Positions 43,319 through 53,380 of a stretch of 64,000 nt of DNA are shown in pieces. How positions within the stretch are numbered: the first letter of the stretch is position 1; the number at the start of each line of letters is the position of its first letter. Position numbers and translations under genes: made by a program. The notes beneath the pieces are model-generated. The model ran no database searches and was not told the origin of the DNA. It worked only from the letters and a program-made list of their open reading frames with translations. The stretch is from Frankia sp. RB7 (GTDB taxonomy: Bacteria > Pseudomonadota > Alphaproteobacteria > Rhizobiales > Xanthobacteraceae): NCBI GenBank assembly GCA_030403585.1, contig JAUEPE010000005.1, positions 62,001 to 126,000 of the forward strand. Direction: 5' to 3'.

Positions 43319-44571
43319 TTTCTCTCATCGCGGCTGACGCGTGCCGCAGCTTGATCGGCGATGGCAGCGAGTGCGCCCTCATCTAGTGGAAAATCCGCCG
43401 CAAGCCAAGCGTCCTCGGCGAGTGTCAACACATGTCCGAGCGCTGGTCCCTCGGCCATTCCGCGCGCAATGAAGTCGGCGGCTTTCAGCGGAAATTTCGG
43501 CGCGGTCCAGCGCTGCGGCAGCTCCGCGAGCTCGCGCCAGCGCGACGAATTCACGTCGCCGCCGCTGCGCGCCCAGGCCAGCAACACACGATCGTGATAG
43601 CGCTCGGGACCAAGGCGGTACACCAGCCGCCGCGCATTGGCCTCGTCCTTGGTGGGGAAGCGCCACCAGCGATGGCCCATGGAATCCAGCGCCTTGGCTT
43701 CCGCATTGGACAGCCTCAAGCGGGTCGCGACACGCTTGGCGTCTTCGGTCACGGCTACCGTCAGCGCCGCCAGACGGCGTGTTACGCTTGCCGGCAAGCC
43801 GAGCGCGCGCTCGATCGCGATCATCGCCGTCAGCGGCCCGGTATAGACAACGCCGCCGATCAGCTCTTGCAGCAAACCGGCTTCGGCCATCGCAAGCGCA
43901 GCCGCGGATGCACCCTCCGCCATCAGCAATTTCAGCATCTCCATGCGCACACGTTCGGCCGAGAGGGTCGCAAGACCGGCACGGCCGCGGATGCAGGCGA
44001 GATAGCCATCACGGTCGGGCTCGCCGGCGCCGAAGGCGGCATGGATGCGGAAGAAGCGCAGGATGCGCAAATAATCCTCGGCGATGCGCTGGTCGGGCTC
44101 GCCGATGAAGCGCACGCGACGCGCCTTGGCATCCGCGATGCCGCCGACATAGTCGTAGACCACGCCGTTGGCATCGACCGACAGGCCGTTCATGGTGAAA
44201 TCGCGCCGCTCGGCGTCCTTCACCCAGTCGCGGCCGAACGCGACCTTGGCCTTGCGGCCAAAGGTTTCGGTATCCTCACGCAGCGTCGTGACTTCGTAAG
44301 GCACGCTGTCGATGACCAGCGTGACGGTGCCATGGTCGATGCCGGTCGGCACACTCTTGATGCCCGCAGCCTTCGCGCGCCGCACGACCTCGTGCGGCAG
44401 GGCGGTGGTCGCGATATCCATGTCACCCGGCGTAAGGCCGAGCAGCGCGTTGCGGACAGCGCCGCCGACCACGCGCGCCTCCTCGCCGTTGGCGTTGAGC
44501 AGCTGCAGGACGCGCGCCGTCCCGCCTGCGATCAGCCAGGGCGCATCGGCAAAGATCGGCTCCGCGCTCAT
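43315..44571 (-). CDS. cca: CCA tRNA nucleotidyltransferase / poly(A) polymerase family
   Basis: A 418-residue class II nucleotidyltransferase. Visible are VVGGAVRNALLG, the catalytic acidic pair in GDMDIATT, and HGTVTLVIDSVPYEVTTLRED. RRDFTMNGLS and the RNA-binding DYLRILRFFRIHAAFG follow, then a helical C-terminal part. It adds or repairs the CCA end of tRNA. It is part of an overlapping run with DUF6111, NUDIX and DUF1285 genes upstream and the exporter downstream. Confidence 0.95.
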   Translation of the reverse strand: MSAEPIFADAPWLIAGGTARVLQLLNANGEEARVVGGAVRNALLGLTPGDMDIATTALPHEVVRRAKAAGIKSVPTGIDHGTVTLVIDSVPYEVTTLREDTETFGRKAKVAFGRDWVKDAERRDFTMNGLSVDANGVVYDYVGGIADAKARRVRFIGEPDQRIAEDYLRILRFFRIHAAFGAGEPDRDGYLACIRGRAGLATLSAERVRMEMLKLLMAEGASAAALAMAEAGLLQELIGGVVYTGPLTAMIAIERALGLPASVTRRLAALTVAVTEDAKRVATRLRLSNAEAKALDSMGHRWWRFPTKDEANARRLVYRLGPERYHDRVLLAWARSGGDVNSSRWRELAELPQRWTAPKFPLKAADFIARGMAEGPALGHVLTLAEDAWLAADFPLDEGALAAIADQAAARVSRDERN

Positions 44572-44581
44572 CGTCCGGTCC

Positions 44582-44845
44582 CTATCTTTCCGTGCCCGGC
44601 ACGAGCTTGCCGTTCACGACATGGGCGGGAACGTAGGTCGAGTTCGGCGCGGCACCGGAGAAATGCGCGAGACCCACCAGCCCCGCAATGACCAGCACGA
44701 GCGCCACCAGCACCAGGCGCGCGACGACGGTGACCGGCCAGGACGATTGCACGAACAGGCCGGACCGGGTGGCCGCCAGGAACAGTGCATATACGGCAAA
44801 GGGGACGAGGAAGATTCCGATCTCGGTCAGGATCGGCCGGATCAT
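44582..44845 (-). CDS. DUF6111 family membrane protein
   Basis: An 87-residue protein with two predicted membrane helices (about 8-26, FLVPFAVYALFLAATRSG, and 40-62, ARLVLVALVLVIAGLVGLAH) and a short polar tail containing NSTYVPAHVVNGKLVPG. This is the DUF6111 pattern found between the CoA pyrophosphatase and cca genes in Rhizobiales. Function unknown. Its ATG overlaps the upstream stop by ATGA. Confidence 0.83.
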   Translation of the reverse strand: MIRPILTEIGIFLVPFAVYALFLAATRSGLFVQSSWPVTVVARLVLVALVLVIAGLVGLAHFSGAAPNSTYVPAHVVNGKLVPGTER

Positions 44846-45522
44846 GACGAATAGATCCGCTCATACAGCACACGCAGCATTCCGGCCGTCGCACCCCAGA
44901 TGTAGCGCTCCGCAAACGGCATCGCATAGTAAAACCGCTCCATGCCGCGGAATTCCTTGCTGTGCACCTGGTGGTTCGCCGGATTCATCAGGAAGGATAG
45001 CGGCACTTCGAATGCGTCATCAACCTCGGAATGGTTGATGGTGAGCGCAAAGCCCGGCCGCACCCGGGCGACCGTCGGCAGGATGCGGAAGCCGAACGCC
45101 GTGCCGTAGAGATCGAGATAGCCGATCGGCTCGACGAAATCTCTGGACAGCCCGACCTCCTCCTCCGCCTCGCGCAACGCGGCGTCGAGCGGCGAGGAAT
45201 CGGTCGCGTCGATCTTGCCGCCGGGAAAGGCGATCTGGCCGGCGTGGTCATTGAGGTGCGCCGAGCGTTGCGTCAGCAGGATGGTCGGCTCGGGATGGTC
45301 GACCACCGCGATCAGGACCGCAGCTGGGCGCACCGGCTGCTCGCGCGCGACGATCTCGAGCATCTTGTCGGTGCCGGGATCGCCGGAGGCGGGGACGATG
45401 TTCGGATCAAACAGGCCGGGCGGAACGTCGAAGCCGAGCTTCGCTCTGGAGCGGGCAAAGAAATCCGCCGCGCGGAAAGCGACGGGCTCGCTCTTCTCGC
45501 TTTTGGAGATAGGCTTGTTCAA
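44842..45522 (-). CDS. NUDIX-family CoA pyrophosphatase
   Basis: A 226-residue NUDIX hydrolase. The NUDIX box is GGKIDATDSSPLDAALREAEEEVG, here described by its ends GGKID and REAEEEVG, preceded by the CoA-specific segment LTQRSAHLNDHAGQIAFPGG (UPF0035 motif). It is expected to cut CoA to phosphopantetheine and 3',5'-ADP. The start is a TTG at 45522 that overlaps the DUF1285 stop (TTGA). It is in the middle of an overlapping operon. Confidence 0.92.
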   Translation of the reverse strand: MNKPISKSEKSEPVAFRAADFFARSRAKLGFDVPPGLFDPNIVPASGDPGTDKMLEIVAREQPVRPAAVLIAVVDHPEPTILLTQRSAHLNDHAGQIAFPGGKIDATDSSPLDAALREAEEEVGLSRDFVEPIGYLDLYGTAFGFRILPTVARVRPGFALTINHSEVDDAFEVPLSFLMNPANHQVHSKEFRGMERFYYAMPFAERYIWGATAGMLRVLYERIYSS

Positions 45523-46130
45523 AGCGCGGCCCTCACCTGCTCCGCGTCGGCCATGACGAAGAACTCGCCGGCCGACTCGACGCCGAACATCGGCTGGCCA
45601 TCGACCATCCGCTCCTCGCCCATGTCAACCAGATCGTAATAGAGCGCACGTGTGACCTTGGCCCAGAGATCGGCGCGGACGTGCAAGTAAGGCGTCAATC
45701 CGCCATCCCTGGCCTGCTCGAAGCGCAGCCGGTGCGCGGCATCGCAGGTCACCCAGTCGTCGACATTGGTGCGGAAGCTCAACACGCGATGGTTGTCCTC
45801 GCCGTCCTTCAACATCTCGACCGCCATGAACGGCGCGTCGTCGACGCGGATGCCGACCTTCTCCACCGGCGTGACGAGGAAATGCTTGTCGCCCTCGCGC
45901 TTCAGGACAGTCGAGAACAGGCGGACCAGCGCGTGACGGCCGATTGGCGTGCCCATGTAGAACCAAGTACCATCCGAAGCGATTCGCATGTCGAGATCGC
46001 CGCAAAACGGCGGATTCCACAGATGCACCGGAGGCAGGCCCTTTTTGGCGCCTTCGGCACTGGCAGCACTTTTGGCGGCGGCAGTCAGCCCTTCAAGTCC
46101 GCGATCGGCGCTCTGCCCTTGGTTCGCCAT
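45519..46130 (-). CDS. DUF1285 family protein
   Basis: A protein of about 203 residues, beta-rich and Trp/Phe-rich, with LWNPPFCGDLDMRI, GTWFYMGTPIGR and the terminal domain seen in DUF1285. Function unknown; crystal structures in the family show two small barrels. I start at the ATG at 46130 because AGGGC lies upstream; an ATG seven codons earlier (46151) has no ribosome site. It heads the operon leading to cca and faces the divergent MoxR gene across 277 bases, in which I see no clear regulatory site. Confidence 0.85.
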   Translation of the reverse strand: MANQGQSADRGLEGLTAAAKSAASAEGAKKGLPPVHLWNPPFCGDLDMRIASDGTWFYMGTPIGRHALVRLFSTVLKREGDKHFLVTPVEKVGIRVDDAPFMAVEMLKDGEDNHRVLSFRTNVDDWVTCDAAHRLRFEQARDGGLTPYLHVRADLWAKVTRALYYDLVDMGEERMVDGQPMFGVESAGEFFVMADAEQVRAAL

Positions 46131-46407
46131 GGTTTGCCCTGACTTTGTCATTTCGCACGGATGTGGTTTGGCACGATTGGTGCAGGTCTACGTTGTAAAT
46201 CGGGGAGCGGTTCCAGCCCCGGATTAGTCCGGTGTGGAGTTCGCCACTTCGTGATGCCCTACATAACCCTAAGCCGATAAGGTGGGGATAGGTTAATTCA
46301 ACGACTACATGGCCTTCCTGCAAGTCTAGCATAGGGCCCATGATGCAGCGTGATGAGATCATTTGACGACGCAAGATAGCCGCGTGGCAGGCTTAAGGAG
46401 CTAACGG

Positions 46408-47406
46408 ATGGCGGAAAGTGTCGAGAAGCTCGAAGACGGCATCGTCCGTTCGGCCGAGCAGGTGTCGAGTCAGGTGCGTGCGGCGAAGGACGCGATCGCA
46501 TCGGTCATCTTCGGCCAGGATCGTGTGATCGAGAACACGCTGGTCACCATCCTCTCCGGCGGCCACGCGCTCTTGATCGGCGTTCCCGGCCTCGCCAAGA
46601 CCAAGCTGGTGGAGACGCTCGGCGTCACGCTCGGTCTCGATGCCAAGCGCGTTCAGTTCACGCCCGATTTGATGCCGTCGGATATTCTCGGCGCCGAAGT
46701 GCTCGACGAGAGCAACGCGGGCAAGCGATCTTTCCGTTTCATCTCCGGCCCCATCTTCGCGCAGCTCCTGATGGCCGACGAAATCAACCGCGCCAGCCCG
46801 CGCACGCAATCGGCGCTGCTGCAGGCAATGCAGGAGCAGCACATCACCGTCGCCGGTGCGCGCCACGATTTGCCAAAACCGTTCCACGTGCTCGCGACGC
46901 AAAACCCGCTGGAGCAGGAAGGCACCTATCCGCTGCCCGAAGCGCAGCTCGACCGCTTCCTGATGGAGATCGACGTCGATTATCCCGATCGCGATGCCGA
47001 ACGCCGCATCCTGTTCGAAACCACCGGCGCCGAGGAGACGCTGGCAAAGGCATCATTGACGGCGGACGCGCTGATCACGGCGCAGCGGCTGGTGCGGCGC
47101 CTGCCGGTCGGCGATTCCGTGGTTGAAGCCATTCTCTCGCTGGTGCGCTCGGCCCGTCCGGGTCCGGACAGCGGCGAGGCCGGCAAGTTCATCGCCTGGG
47201 GCCCCGGCCCGCGCGCCAGCCAATCGCTCATGCTCGCCGTGCGTGCCCGCGCGCTGATCGACGGGCGTCTCGCGCCCTCGATCGACGACGTGCTCGACCT
47301 CGCCGAACCGATCCTGAAACACCGCATGGCGCTGACGTTCCAGGCGCGGGCCGAAGGCCGCACCATTCCGGACGTGATCAAGCAATTGAAGACACGGATC
47401 GGTTGA
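46408..47406 (+). CDS. MoxR-family AAA+ ATPase
   Basis: A 332-residue chaperone-like AAA+ ATPase. Walker A is GVPGLAKTK, Walker B is LMADEINRASPRTQ, followed by sensor 1 in VLATQNPLEQEGTYPLPEAQ and the arginine finger near LDRFLM. AAGGAG precedes the start. MoxR proteins help assemble or activate partners that carry von Willebrand or DUF58 domains; here a DUF58 gene follows with a one-base overlap (TGATG). Confidence 0.96.
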   Translation: MAESVEKLEDGIVRSAEQVSSQVRAAKDAIASVIFGQDRVIENTLVTILSGGHALLIGVPGLAKTKLVETLGVTLGLDAKRVQFTPDLMPSDILGAEVLDESNAGKRSFRFISGPIFAQLLMADEINRASPRTQSALLQAMQEQHITVAGARHDLPKPFHVLATQNPLEQEGTYPLPEAQLDRFLMEIDVDYPDRDAERRILFETTGAEETLAKASLTADALITAQRLVRRLPVGDSVVEAILSLVRSARPGPDSGEAGKFIAWGPGPRASQSLMLAVRARALIDGRLAPSIDDVLDLAEPILKHRMALTFQARAEGRTIPDVIKQLKTRIG

Positions 47407-48350
47407 TGGCCGCAGAGACCGGGCACACAGCGAAGGAGACAGTAGCGATACGACGTGCCGATGGCGAAAGCCGTACGCTCGCCGCTTCGCTGCCGCGCCT
47501 GGTGCTGGAAGCCCGCCGCATTGCCGCCAACGTCATCCACGGCCTTCATGGCCGCCGCCGCGCCGGCTCCGGCGAAAATTTCTGGCAATACCGCCGCTTC
47601 GTGTCCGGCGAGCCGTCGCAGAATGTCGACTGGCGCCGTTCGGCGCGCGACGACCATCTCTATGTCCGCGAGCTCGAATGGGAAGCCTCGCACACGGTCT
47701 GGATCTGGCCTGATCGTTCGCCGTCGATGGCTTTCGCCTCGAAGACCGCGCGCGAATCCAAGCTCGAGCGCACGCTCATCGTCGCCTTTGCGCTGGCCGA
47801 GCTGCTGGTCGCCGGCGGCGAGCGCGTCGGCATTCCCGGATTGATGGCGCCGACCGCAAGCCGCAGCGTCATCGACAAGATGGCGCAGGCGATGCTGCAT
47901 GACGATGCCGACCGGCTGAGCCTGCCGCCCTCCTTCGTCCCCTCGGCGCTCGCCGAGACCATTGTGCTGTCGGACTTCTGGTCGCCGATCGCGGAGATCC
48001 AGACCACGCTCGCAGGACTTTCCGGCTCCGGCGCGCATGGCACGCTGGTGCAGATCGTCGATCCCGCCGAGGAAAGCTTCCCCTATTCGGGCCGCGTCGA
48101 ATTCGTCGAGCCGGAAGGCTTTGGCGTGATCACCGCGGGCCGCGCCGAGACCTGGGCGCAGGATTACACGGCGCGGCTCGCGCTGCACCGCGACCAGATC
48201 CGCACCGAGACCAACAAGCTCGACTGGCTGTTCACGACGCATGCGACCGACCGCTCGGCTGCCGAGCTGCTGCTGTTCCTCCATGCCGGCATGCAGGTGA
48301 GCAAGTCGGGCGCCCGCATGACCTCGATCAAGGCGGGGCCGGCCGCATGA
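47406..48350 (+). CDS. DUF58 domain protein
   Basis: A 314-residue protein with the DUF58 core SGENFWQYRRFVSGEPSQ and VDWRRSARDDHLYVRE, followed by a von Willebrand A-like fold with the partial MIDAS-type segment WIWPDRSPSMAF. It is the usual direct partner of MoxR. The gene overlaps moxR by one base and the next gene by four, so the four proteins are made together. Confidence 0.93.
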   Translation: MAAETGHTAKETVAIRRADGESRTLAASLPRLVLEARRIAANVIHGLHGRRRAGSGENFWQYRRFVSGEPSQNVDWRRSARDDHLYVRELEWEASHTVWIWPDRSPSMAFASKTARESKLERTLIVAFALAELLVAGGERVGIPGLMAPTASRSVIDKMAQAMLHDDADRLSLPPSFVPSALAETIVLSDFWSPIAEIQTTLAGLSGSGAHGTLVQIVDPAEESFPYSGRVEFVEPEGFGVITAGRAETWAQDYTARLALHRDQIRTETNKLDWLFTTHATDRSAAELLLFLHAGMQVSKSGARMTSIKAGPAA

Positions 48351-51160
48351 TGGGATTGCCGCTCGCCTTCACCGAACCACTGCTCCTGATCGGCCTCGTC
48401 AGCCTGCCGGTGCTGTGGTGGCTGTTGCGCGTGATGCCGCCGCGGCCGCGCCGCATCGAGTTTCCGCCGACCCGCCTGCTGTTCGACATCGCGCCGCGAG
48501 AAGAGACGCCGTCGCGGACGCCGTGGTGGCTGACCGCGCTACGGCTGCTCGCAGCAGCGCTGGTGATCTTCGCCGCCGCCGGCCCGATCTGGAATCCGCA
48601 GACGGGATTGGCCGCCAGCAAGGCGCCGCTGATGATCATGCTCGACGACGGCTGGAGCGCCGCATCGAACTGGGACATCAGGATCAGGGCCGCCGACGAG
48701 CTGATCGCCAATGCCGACAACGACCGCCGCGCCATCGCGCTGGTGCCGCTGTCCGAGCCGAACCGCGATATCACGCTGATGCCGGCGGGCGCGGCGCGCG
48801 TTGCCCTGCGGCAGATCGTGCCAAAGCCCTATTCGATCGAGCGCGTTGAAACCCTCACCGCGATCGATCGTTTCCTGAAAGCGACCGGCGATTGCGAGAT
48901 CGCCTGGCTGTCCGACGGCGTCGACACCGGTCGCGGCGAAGAGTTCGTGGCTGGGCTCGGCAAGACCTTAGGGGATCGCAGCTTGACCGTGTTCGAAGGC
49001 GGCACCTCCTCCCCGCTGGCGCTGGTCGCGGCGGAGAACGCGGCGGCGAAGATGACGGTGAAGGTGCTGCGCACCGACAGCGGCATTGCCGCCGGCACGG
49101 TGCGGGCGCTCGACCAGAAGGCCTCGCCGATCGGCGAGGCGCGCTTTACGTTCGGGATGCAGGACAAGGAGACCGAGGCGGCGTTCGACCTGCCGGTCGA
49201 ACTGCGCAACGACATCTCGCGGCTCGAGATCTCCGGCGAGCGCTCGGCCGGCGCGGTGCAACTGCTCGACAAGCGCTGGCGGCGGCGTGCCATCGGCATC
49301 GTCTCGGGTGCAAGCAGCGAGACCGCGCAGCCGCTGTTGGCGCCGACCTTCTACCTGACGCGCGCGCTGGCGCCGTTCGCCGACGTGCGGCTCGCCGACA
49401 AGGGTTCGCCGCAGCAGGGCATCACCCAATTCCTCGACCAGAAGCTGCCGATGATCATCCTGGCCGATGTCGGCACCGTCGCGCCCGAATTGCGCGAGCG
49501 CCTCAACGCCTGGATCGACCAGGGCGGCGTGCTGGTGCGGTTCGCCGGCCCCCGGCTGGCGCAGGCCGAAGACGATCTCGTTCCGGTCAAGCTGCGCAAG
49601 GGCGGCCGCACGCTCGGCGGCAGCCTGACCTGGGAGAAGCCGCAGCATCTCGCCACCTTCGCCGCCGACGGCCCGTTTGCCGGCGTCGTCGTCCCCAAGG
49701 ACATCACCGTAAACCGGCAGGTGCTGGCCGAGCCCGATGCGGTGCTCGCCACCAAGAGCTGGGCCTCGCTCGAAGACGGCACGCCGCTCGTCACCGGCGA
49801 GCATCGCGGCAAGGGGCTGGTCAGCCTGTTCCATGTCAGCGCCGACATGCGCTGGTCGGATCTGCCTATGTCCGGCACCTTCGTCGAAATGCTGCGACGG
49901 GTGGTCGACATGTCCGGCTACACCGCCAAGCCCGGCCCCGGCGTTGCCACTGAAGCGACCGCCGAGACGCTGGCGCCGCTGCATCTGCTCGACGGCTTCG
50001 GCGCCCTCGGCCCACCGCCCGCCACCGCCAAGCCGCTGACGGCTGATTATCGCGACCGCGCCACGCCGGACCATCCGCCCGGCTTCTACGGTCCGGCAGA
50101 AGGACCGCTCGCCGTGAACACGCTCGCCAACGCCGACCGCATCGCGGCCCTCAACACTGCGGGCCTGCGTGCCCGGCACGCTACCTACACCAATGCCGAG
50201 CCGCGCGATCTGCGTGGCTGGCTGCTGTCGACGGCGCTTGCGCTGTTTCTGGTCGACGCCATCATCGTGGCGCTGCTCGGCGGCGGCCTCACCGCGCTGC
50301 TGCGCCGTCGTGCCGCGCCCGCCATGATCCTGCTCGGGCTCATGCTCGCAGGCATCGCTGTGCTGACGCCGACGCCGTCGCGCGCCGACAGTGCGTCGGA
50401 CGAGTTCGCGATGAAGTCGACCTCGCAGACCCGCCTCGCCTATGTCGTCACCGGCAATGCCGACGTCGATTCCATCGTCAAGGCCGGCCTGTCCGGCCTG
50501 ACGCTGTTCCTGGCGCAGCGCACCGCGCTCGAGGCCGGCGATCCCGTCGGCATCGATCCCGCGCGCGACGAGCTCGCCTTCTTCCCGCTGATCTACTGGC
50601 CGATCGTGCCGGGCGCACCAAAGCCGCCGCAGGACGCCATCAACAAGATCGACGCCTATATGAAGCAGGGCGGTACCGTAATCTTCGACACCCGCGACGC
50701 GGTCGAAGCGCCGCCCGGCGAGAACGGCGCCTCGCAGACGCCGGGCATGCAGGCCTTGCGCGAGATCCTGTCCTCGCTCGACGTGCCCGAGCTCGAGCCG
50801 GTGCCGCGCGAGCACGTGCTGACCAAGACCTTCTACCTGCTCCGTGACTTCCCCGGCCGCTTCAACTCGGGCCAGACCTGGGTCGAAGCGCTGCCGCGCG
50901 AGGACGACGACGAAGCCGCGCAGAAGCCCGCGCGCGGCGGCGACGGCGTCTCGCCGATCATCATCACCTCCAACGACCTCGCCGGCGCCTGGGCGCTCCG
51001 TCCCGACGGCCAGCCGATGCTGCCGCTCACGCCGGGCGAACCGCGCCAGCGCGAATTCGCCTACCGCGCCGGCGTCAACATCGTGATGTACACGCTGACC
51101 GGCAACTACAAGGCCGACCAGGTGCACGCACCGGCCCTGATCGAACGGCTGGGGCAATAG
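48347..51160 (+). CDS. BatA-type membrane protein with C-terminal DUF4159 domain
   Basis: A 937-residue membrane protein. The N-terminus has the BatA-type double helix (LLLIGLVSLPVLWWLLRV and WLTALRLLAAALVIF). A degenerate von Willebrand A-like domain follows, in which the MIDAS DxSxS appears as DDGWSAAS. Two membrane helices near 625-670 come next. The DUF4159 domain from about 690 begins TSQTRLAYVVTGNADVDS and ends near TGNYKADQVHAPALI. It is a likely membrane scaffold for the MoxR-DUF58 pair. The family has no proven substrate. Confidence 0.9.
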   Translation: MMGLPLAFTEPLLLIGLVSLPVLWWLLRVMPPRPRRIEFPPTRLLFDIAPREETPSRTPWWLTALRLLAAALVIFAAAGPIWNPQTGLAASKAPLMIMLDDGWSAASNWDIRIRAADELIANADNDRRAIALVPLSEPNRDITLMPAGAARVALRQIVPKPYSIERVETLTAIDRFLKATGDCEIAWLSDGVDTGRGEEFVAGLGKTLGDRSLTVFEGGTSSPLALVAAENAAAKMTVKVLRTDSGIAAGTVRALDQKASPIGEARFTFGMQDKETEAAFDLPVELRNDISRLEISGERSAGAVQLLDKRWRRRAIGIVSGASSETAQPLLAPTFYLTRALAPFADVRLADKGSPQQGITQFLDQKLPMIILADVGTVAPELRERLNAWIDQGGVLVRFAGPRLAQAEDDLVPVKLRKGGRTLGGSLTWEKPQHLATFAADGPFAGVVVPKDITVNRQVLAEPDAVLATKSWASLEDGTPLVTGEHRGKGLVSLFHVSADMRWSDLPMSGTFVEMLRRVVDMSGYTAKPGPGVATEATAETLAPLHLLDGFGALGPPPATAKPLTADYRDRATPDHPPGFYGPAEGPLAVNTLANADRIAALNTAGLRARHATYTNAEPRDLRGWLLSTALALFLVDAIIVALLGGGLTALLRRRAAPAMILLGLMLAGIAVLTPTPSRADSASDEFAMKSTSQTRLAYVVTGNADVDSIVKAGLSGLTLFLAQRTALEAGDPVGIDPARDELAFFPLIYWPIVPGAPKPPQDAINKIDAYMKQGGTVIFDTRDAVEAPPGENGASQTPGMQALREILSSLDVPELEPVPREHVLTKTFYLLRDFPGRFNSGQTWVEALPREDDDEAAQKPARGGDGVSPIIITSNDLAGAWALRPDGQPMLPLTPGEPRQREFAYRAGVNIVMYTLTGNYKADQVHAPALIERLGQ

Positions 51161-51167
51161 GATCAAT

Positions 51168-53231
51168 ATGAATTACGGCATCGCGTTCACGCCGCTGGTT
51201 CCCGCGATCGTCCTGTGGATCGCGCTCGCTGCGATCGTGGTCATTGCGATCGTGCTGCCGCTTGCGCGGGCGCGCGGTGCGGCCGTGCGCGTGGCTGCAC
51301 TGGCGTTGTTTCTGCTGGCGCTCGCCAATCCATCCTTCACGCGCGAGGACCGCGATCCCCTCACCTCGGTCGCCGCGGTCGTCGTCGACAAGAGCCCGAG
51401 CCAGAATTTCGGCAAGCGCAACCAGGAAGCCGCGAAGGCGCAGGAGGCGCTGGTCGACAGCCTGAAGAAGATCAAGGGGCTTGAAGTGCGCGTCGTCGAT
51501 GCCGGACAGGCCGACGGCGAGACCGACGGCACGAAGCTGTTCGGCGCACTGGCATCCGCGCTGTCGGACGTGCCGGTCGACCGCGTCGCCGGCGCGTTCC
51601 TGATCACCGACGGCCGCGTTCACGACATCCCGGCCAACGCCGCCGCGCTCGGCTTCCAGGCGCCGGTGCAGGCGCTGATCACCGGACAGAAGGACGAGCG
51701 CGATCGCCGCATCGCGATCACCGCGGCTCCGCGCTTCGGCATCGTCGGCCAGAACCAGACCATCAGTTACAAGCTCGACGACCAGGGCGCCAGCAATGAG
51801 CGCGCCAAGGTTACGGTCCGCCGCGACGGCGAGGTCATCAACGAGCGCACGCTCTCGAGCGGCCAGAGCGCGAGCGTCGACGTCGAGATCAAGCATTCCG
51901 GTCCGAACATCGTCGAGATCGAGGCCTCGCCGCTCGAGCGCGAGTTGACGCCGGTGAACAACCGCGCCGTGGTCGCCATCGACGGCGTGCGCGACAAGCT
52001 GCGCGTGCTGCTGGTGTCCGGCGAGCCGCATTCAGGCGAGCGCACCTGGCGCAACCTGTTGAAGTCCGACGCCAGCGTCGACCTCGTGCACTTCACGATT
52101 CTGCGTCCGCCGGAGAAGCAGGACGGCACGCCGATCAACGAATTGTCGCTGATCGCGTTTCCGACCCGCGAGCTGTTCCAGCAGAAGATCAACGAATTCC
52201 AGCTGATCATCTTCGACCGTTATGCCCGCCAGGGCGTGCTGCCGGTCGCCTATTTCGACAACATCGCGCGTTATGTGCGCGCGGGCGGCGCAGTGCTGGT
52301 CTCGGCCGGCCCCGACTACGCCTCCAACACCAGCATCTGGCGCACGCCGCTGGATTCCGTGCTGCCGGCAGAACCGGTCGGCGTGACGGAAAAGCCATTT
52401 TATGCGCATCTGTCCGACGTCGGCAAACGTCATCCCGTCACGCGCGGACTGGAGGGCGCGGCGTTCGAACCGCCGCACTGGAGCCGCTTCTTCCGCGCCG
52501 TCGAAACCCGCAATTCGGTCAACCCGCCGGTGATGACGGGCGCGGACGGCAAGCCGCTCTTGTTCCTGTCGCGCTTTGGCGAAGGCCGCGTCGCATTGCT
52601 GCTGTCCGACCACATCTGGCTGTGGGCACGCGGCTATGAAGGCGGCGGTCCGCATCTCGATCTGCTCAGGCGGATGTCGCACTGGCTGATGAAGCAGCCG
52701 GACCTCGATGAAGAGGCGCTGCGGCTCCAGGTGCAGGGGAAGGATCTCGTTGTGGTGCGCCAGACCATGGCGGATAGCGTGCAGCCAGTGAGCGTGACCT
52801 CCCCCTCCGGCGTCTCGCGTGATCTGACGCTCAGCCCTGGCGACCCCGGCGAGTGGCGCGCCAGCCTTCCCACGAGCGAGCTCGGCCTGTGGCAGGCGAC
52901 CGACGGTACGCTGAAGGCGCTGATCAATGTCGGCCCGACCAATCCGAAGGAGTTTTCGGAAGTCACCTCCACCACCGAGACCTTGAAGCCGTTGACGCAG
53001 GCGACCGGCGGCAACGCGGTCCGGATCGCGGATGGCGGCAGCGTCGAACTGCCGCGCATCGTCCCGGTGCGCTCGACCAGCGTCTTCGCCGGCGACGGCT
53101 GGATGGGCGTGCGGATGCGCGACGCCAGCGTCGTCAAGGGCGTCGGCGTGCTGCCGATCTTCGCCGGCCTGATCGGGCTGCTGCTGCTGCTCGGCGCCTT
53201 CGCCGCGACCTGGGTGCGTGAAGGGCGGTGA
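51168..53231 (+). CDS. Membrane protein with vWA-like and amidotransferase-like domains
   Basis: A 687-residue protein. Two N-terminal helices (about 10-55) and one C-terminal helix (GVLPIFAGLIGLLLLLGAFAATWV) enclose a large extracytoplasmic or cytoplasmic part. This begins VVVDKSPSQNFGKRN, a damaged MIDAS-like site. A ThuA/glutamine amidotransferase-like fold follows (LLVSGEPHSGERTWR, GGAVLVSAGPDY), without a catalytic Cys. It completes the MoxR-DUF58-DUF4159 operon, seven bases after the stop of its neighbour. A structural role is most likely. Confidence 0.86.
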   Translation: MNYGIAFTPLVPAIVLWIALAAIVVIAIVLPLARARGAAVRVAALALFLLALANPSFTREDRDPLTSVAAVVVDKSPSQNFGKRNQEAAKAQEALVDSLKKIKGLEVRVVDAGQADGETDGTKLFGALASALSDVPVDRVAGAFLITDGRVHDIPANAAALGFQAPVQALITGQKDERDRRIAITAAPRFGIVGQNQTISYKLDDQGASNERAKVTVRRDGEVINERTLSSGQSASVDVEIKHSGPNIVEIEASPLERELTPVNNRAVVAIDGVRDKLRVLLVSGEPHSGERTWRNLLKSDASVDLVHFTILRPPEKQDGTPINELSLIAFPTRELFQQKINEFQLIIFDRYARQGVLPVAYFDNIARYVRAGGAVLVSAGPDYASNTSIWRTPLDSVLPAEPVGVTEKPFYAHLSDVGKRHPVTRGLEGAAFEPPHWSRFFRAVETRNSVNPPVMTGADGKPLLFLSRFGEGRVALLLSDHIWLWARGYEGGGPHLDLLRRMSHWLMKQPDLDEEALRLQVQGKDLVVVRQTMADSVQPVSVTSPSGVSRDLTLSPGDPGEWRASLPTSELGLWQATDGTLKALINVGPTNPKEFSEVTSTTETLKPLTQATGGNAVRIADGGSVELPRIVPVRSTSVFAGDGWMGVRMRDASVVKGVGVLPIFAGLIGLLLLLGAFAATWVREGR

Positions 53232-53380
53232 CCGCTTAGTTGCCTGAACGACACATCGCGCTGTCACCCTGCGCGATGTCGTCTGGGCGCGGTTGACATC
53301 CGTTCAACGTTCCTGCGATGTTACAATATAACATCGCGGCGCCCGGTCGGCGCCACGCGATGCGGGGTGGCGTTTTCCAG

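Noticed and set aside
46131..46407. Possible tRNA-like stem near CCAGCCCCGG in the gap before moxR
   Set aside because: No cloverleaf, anticodon arm or CCA end could be drawn.
48968..51166. 732-codon minus-strand frame opposite the DUF4159 gene
   Set aside because: Antisense of a conserved membrane protein; high Arg/Gly/Val content typical of GC-rich shadow frames.
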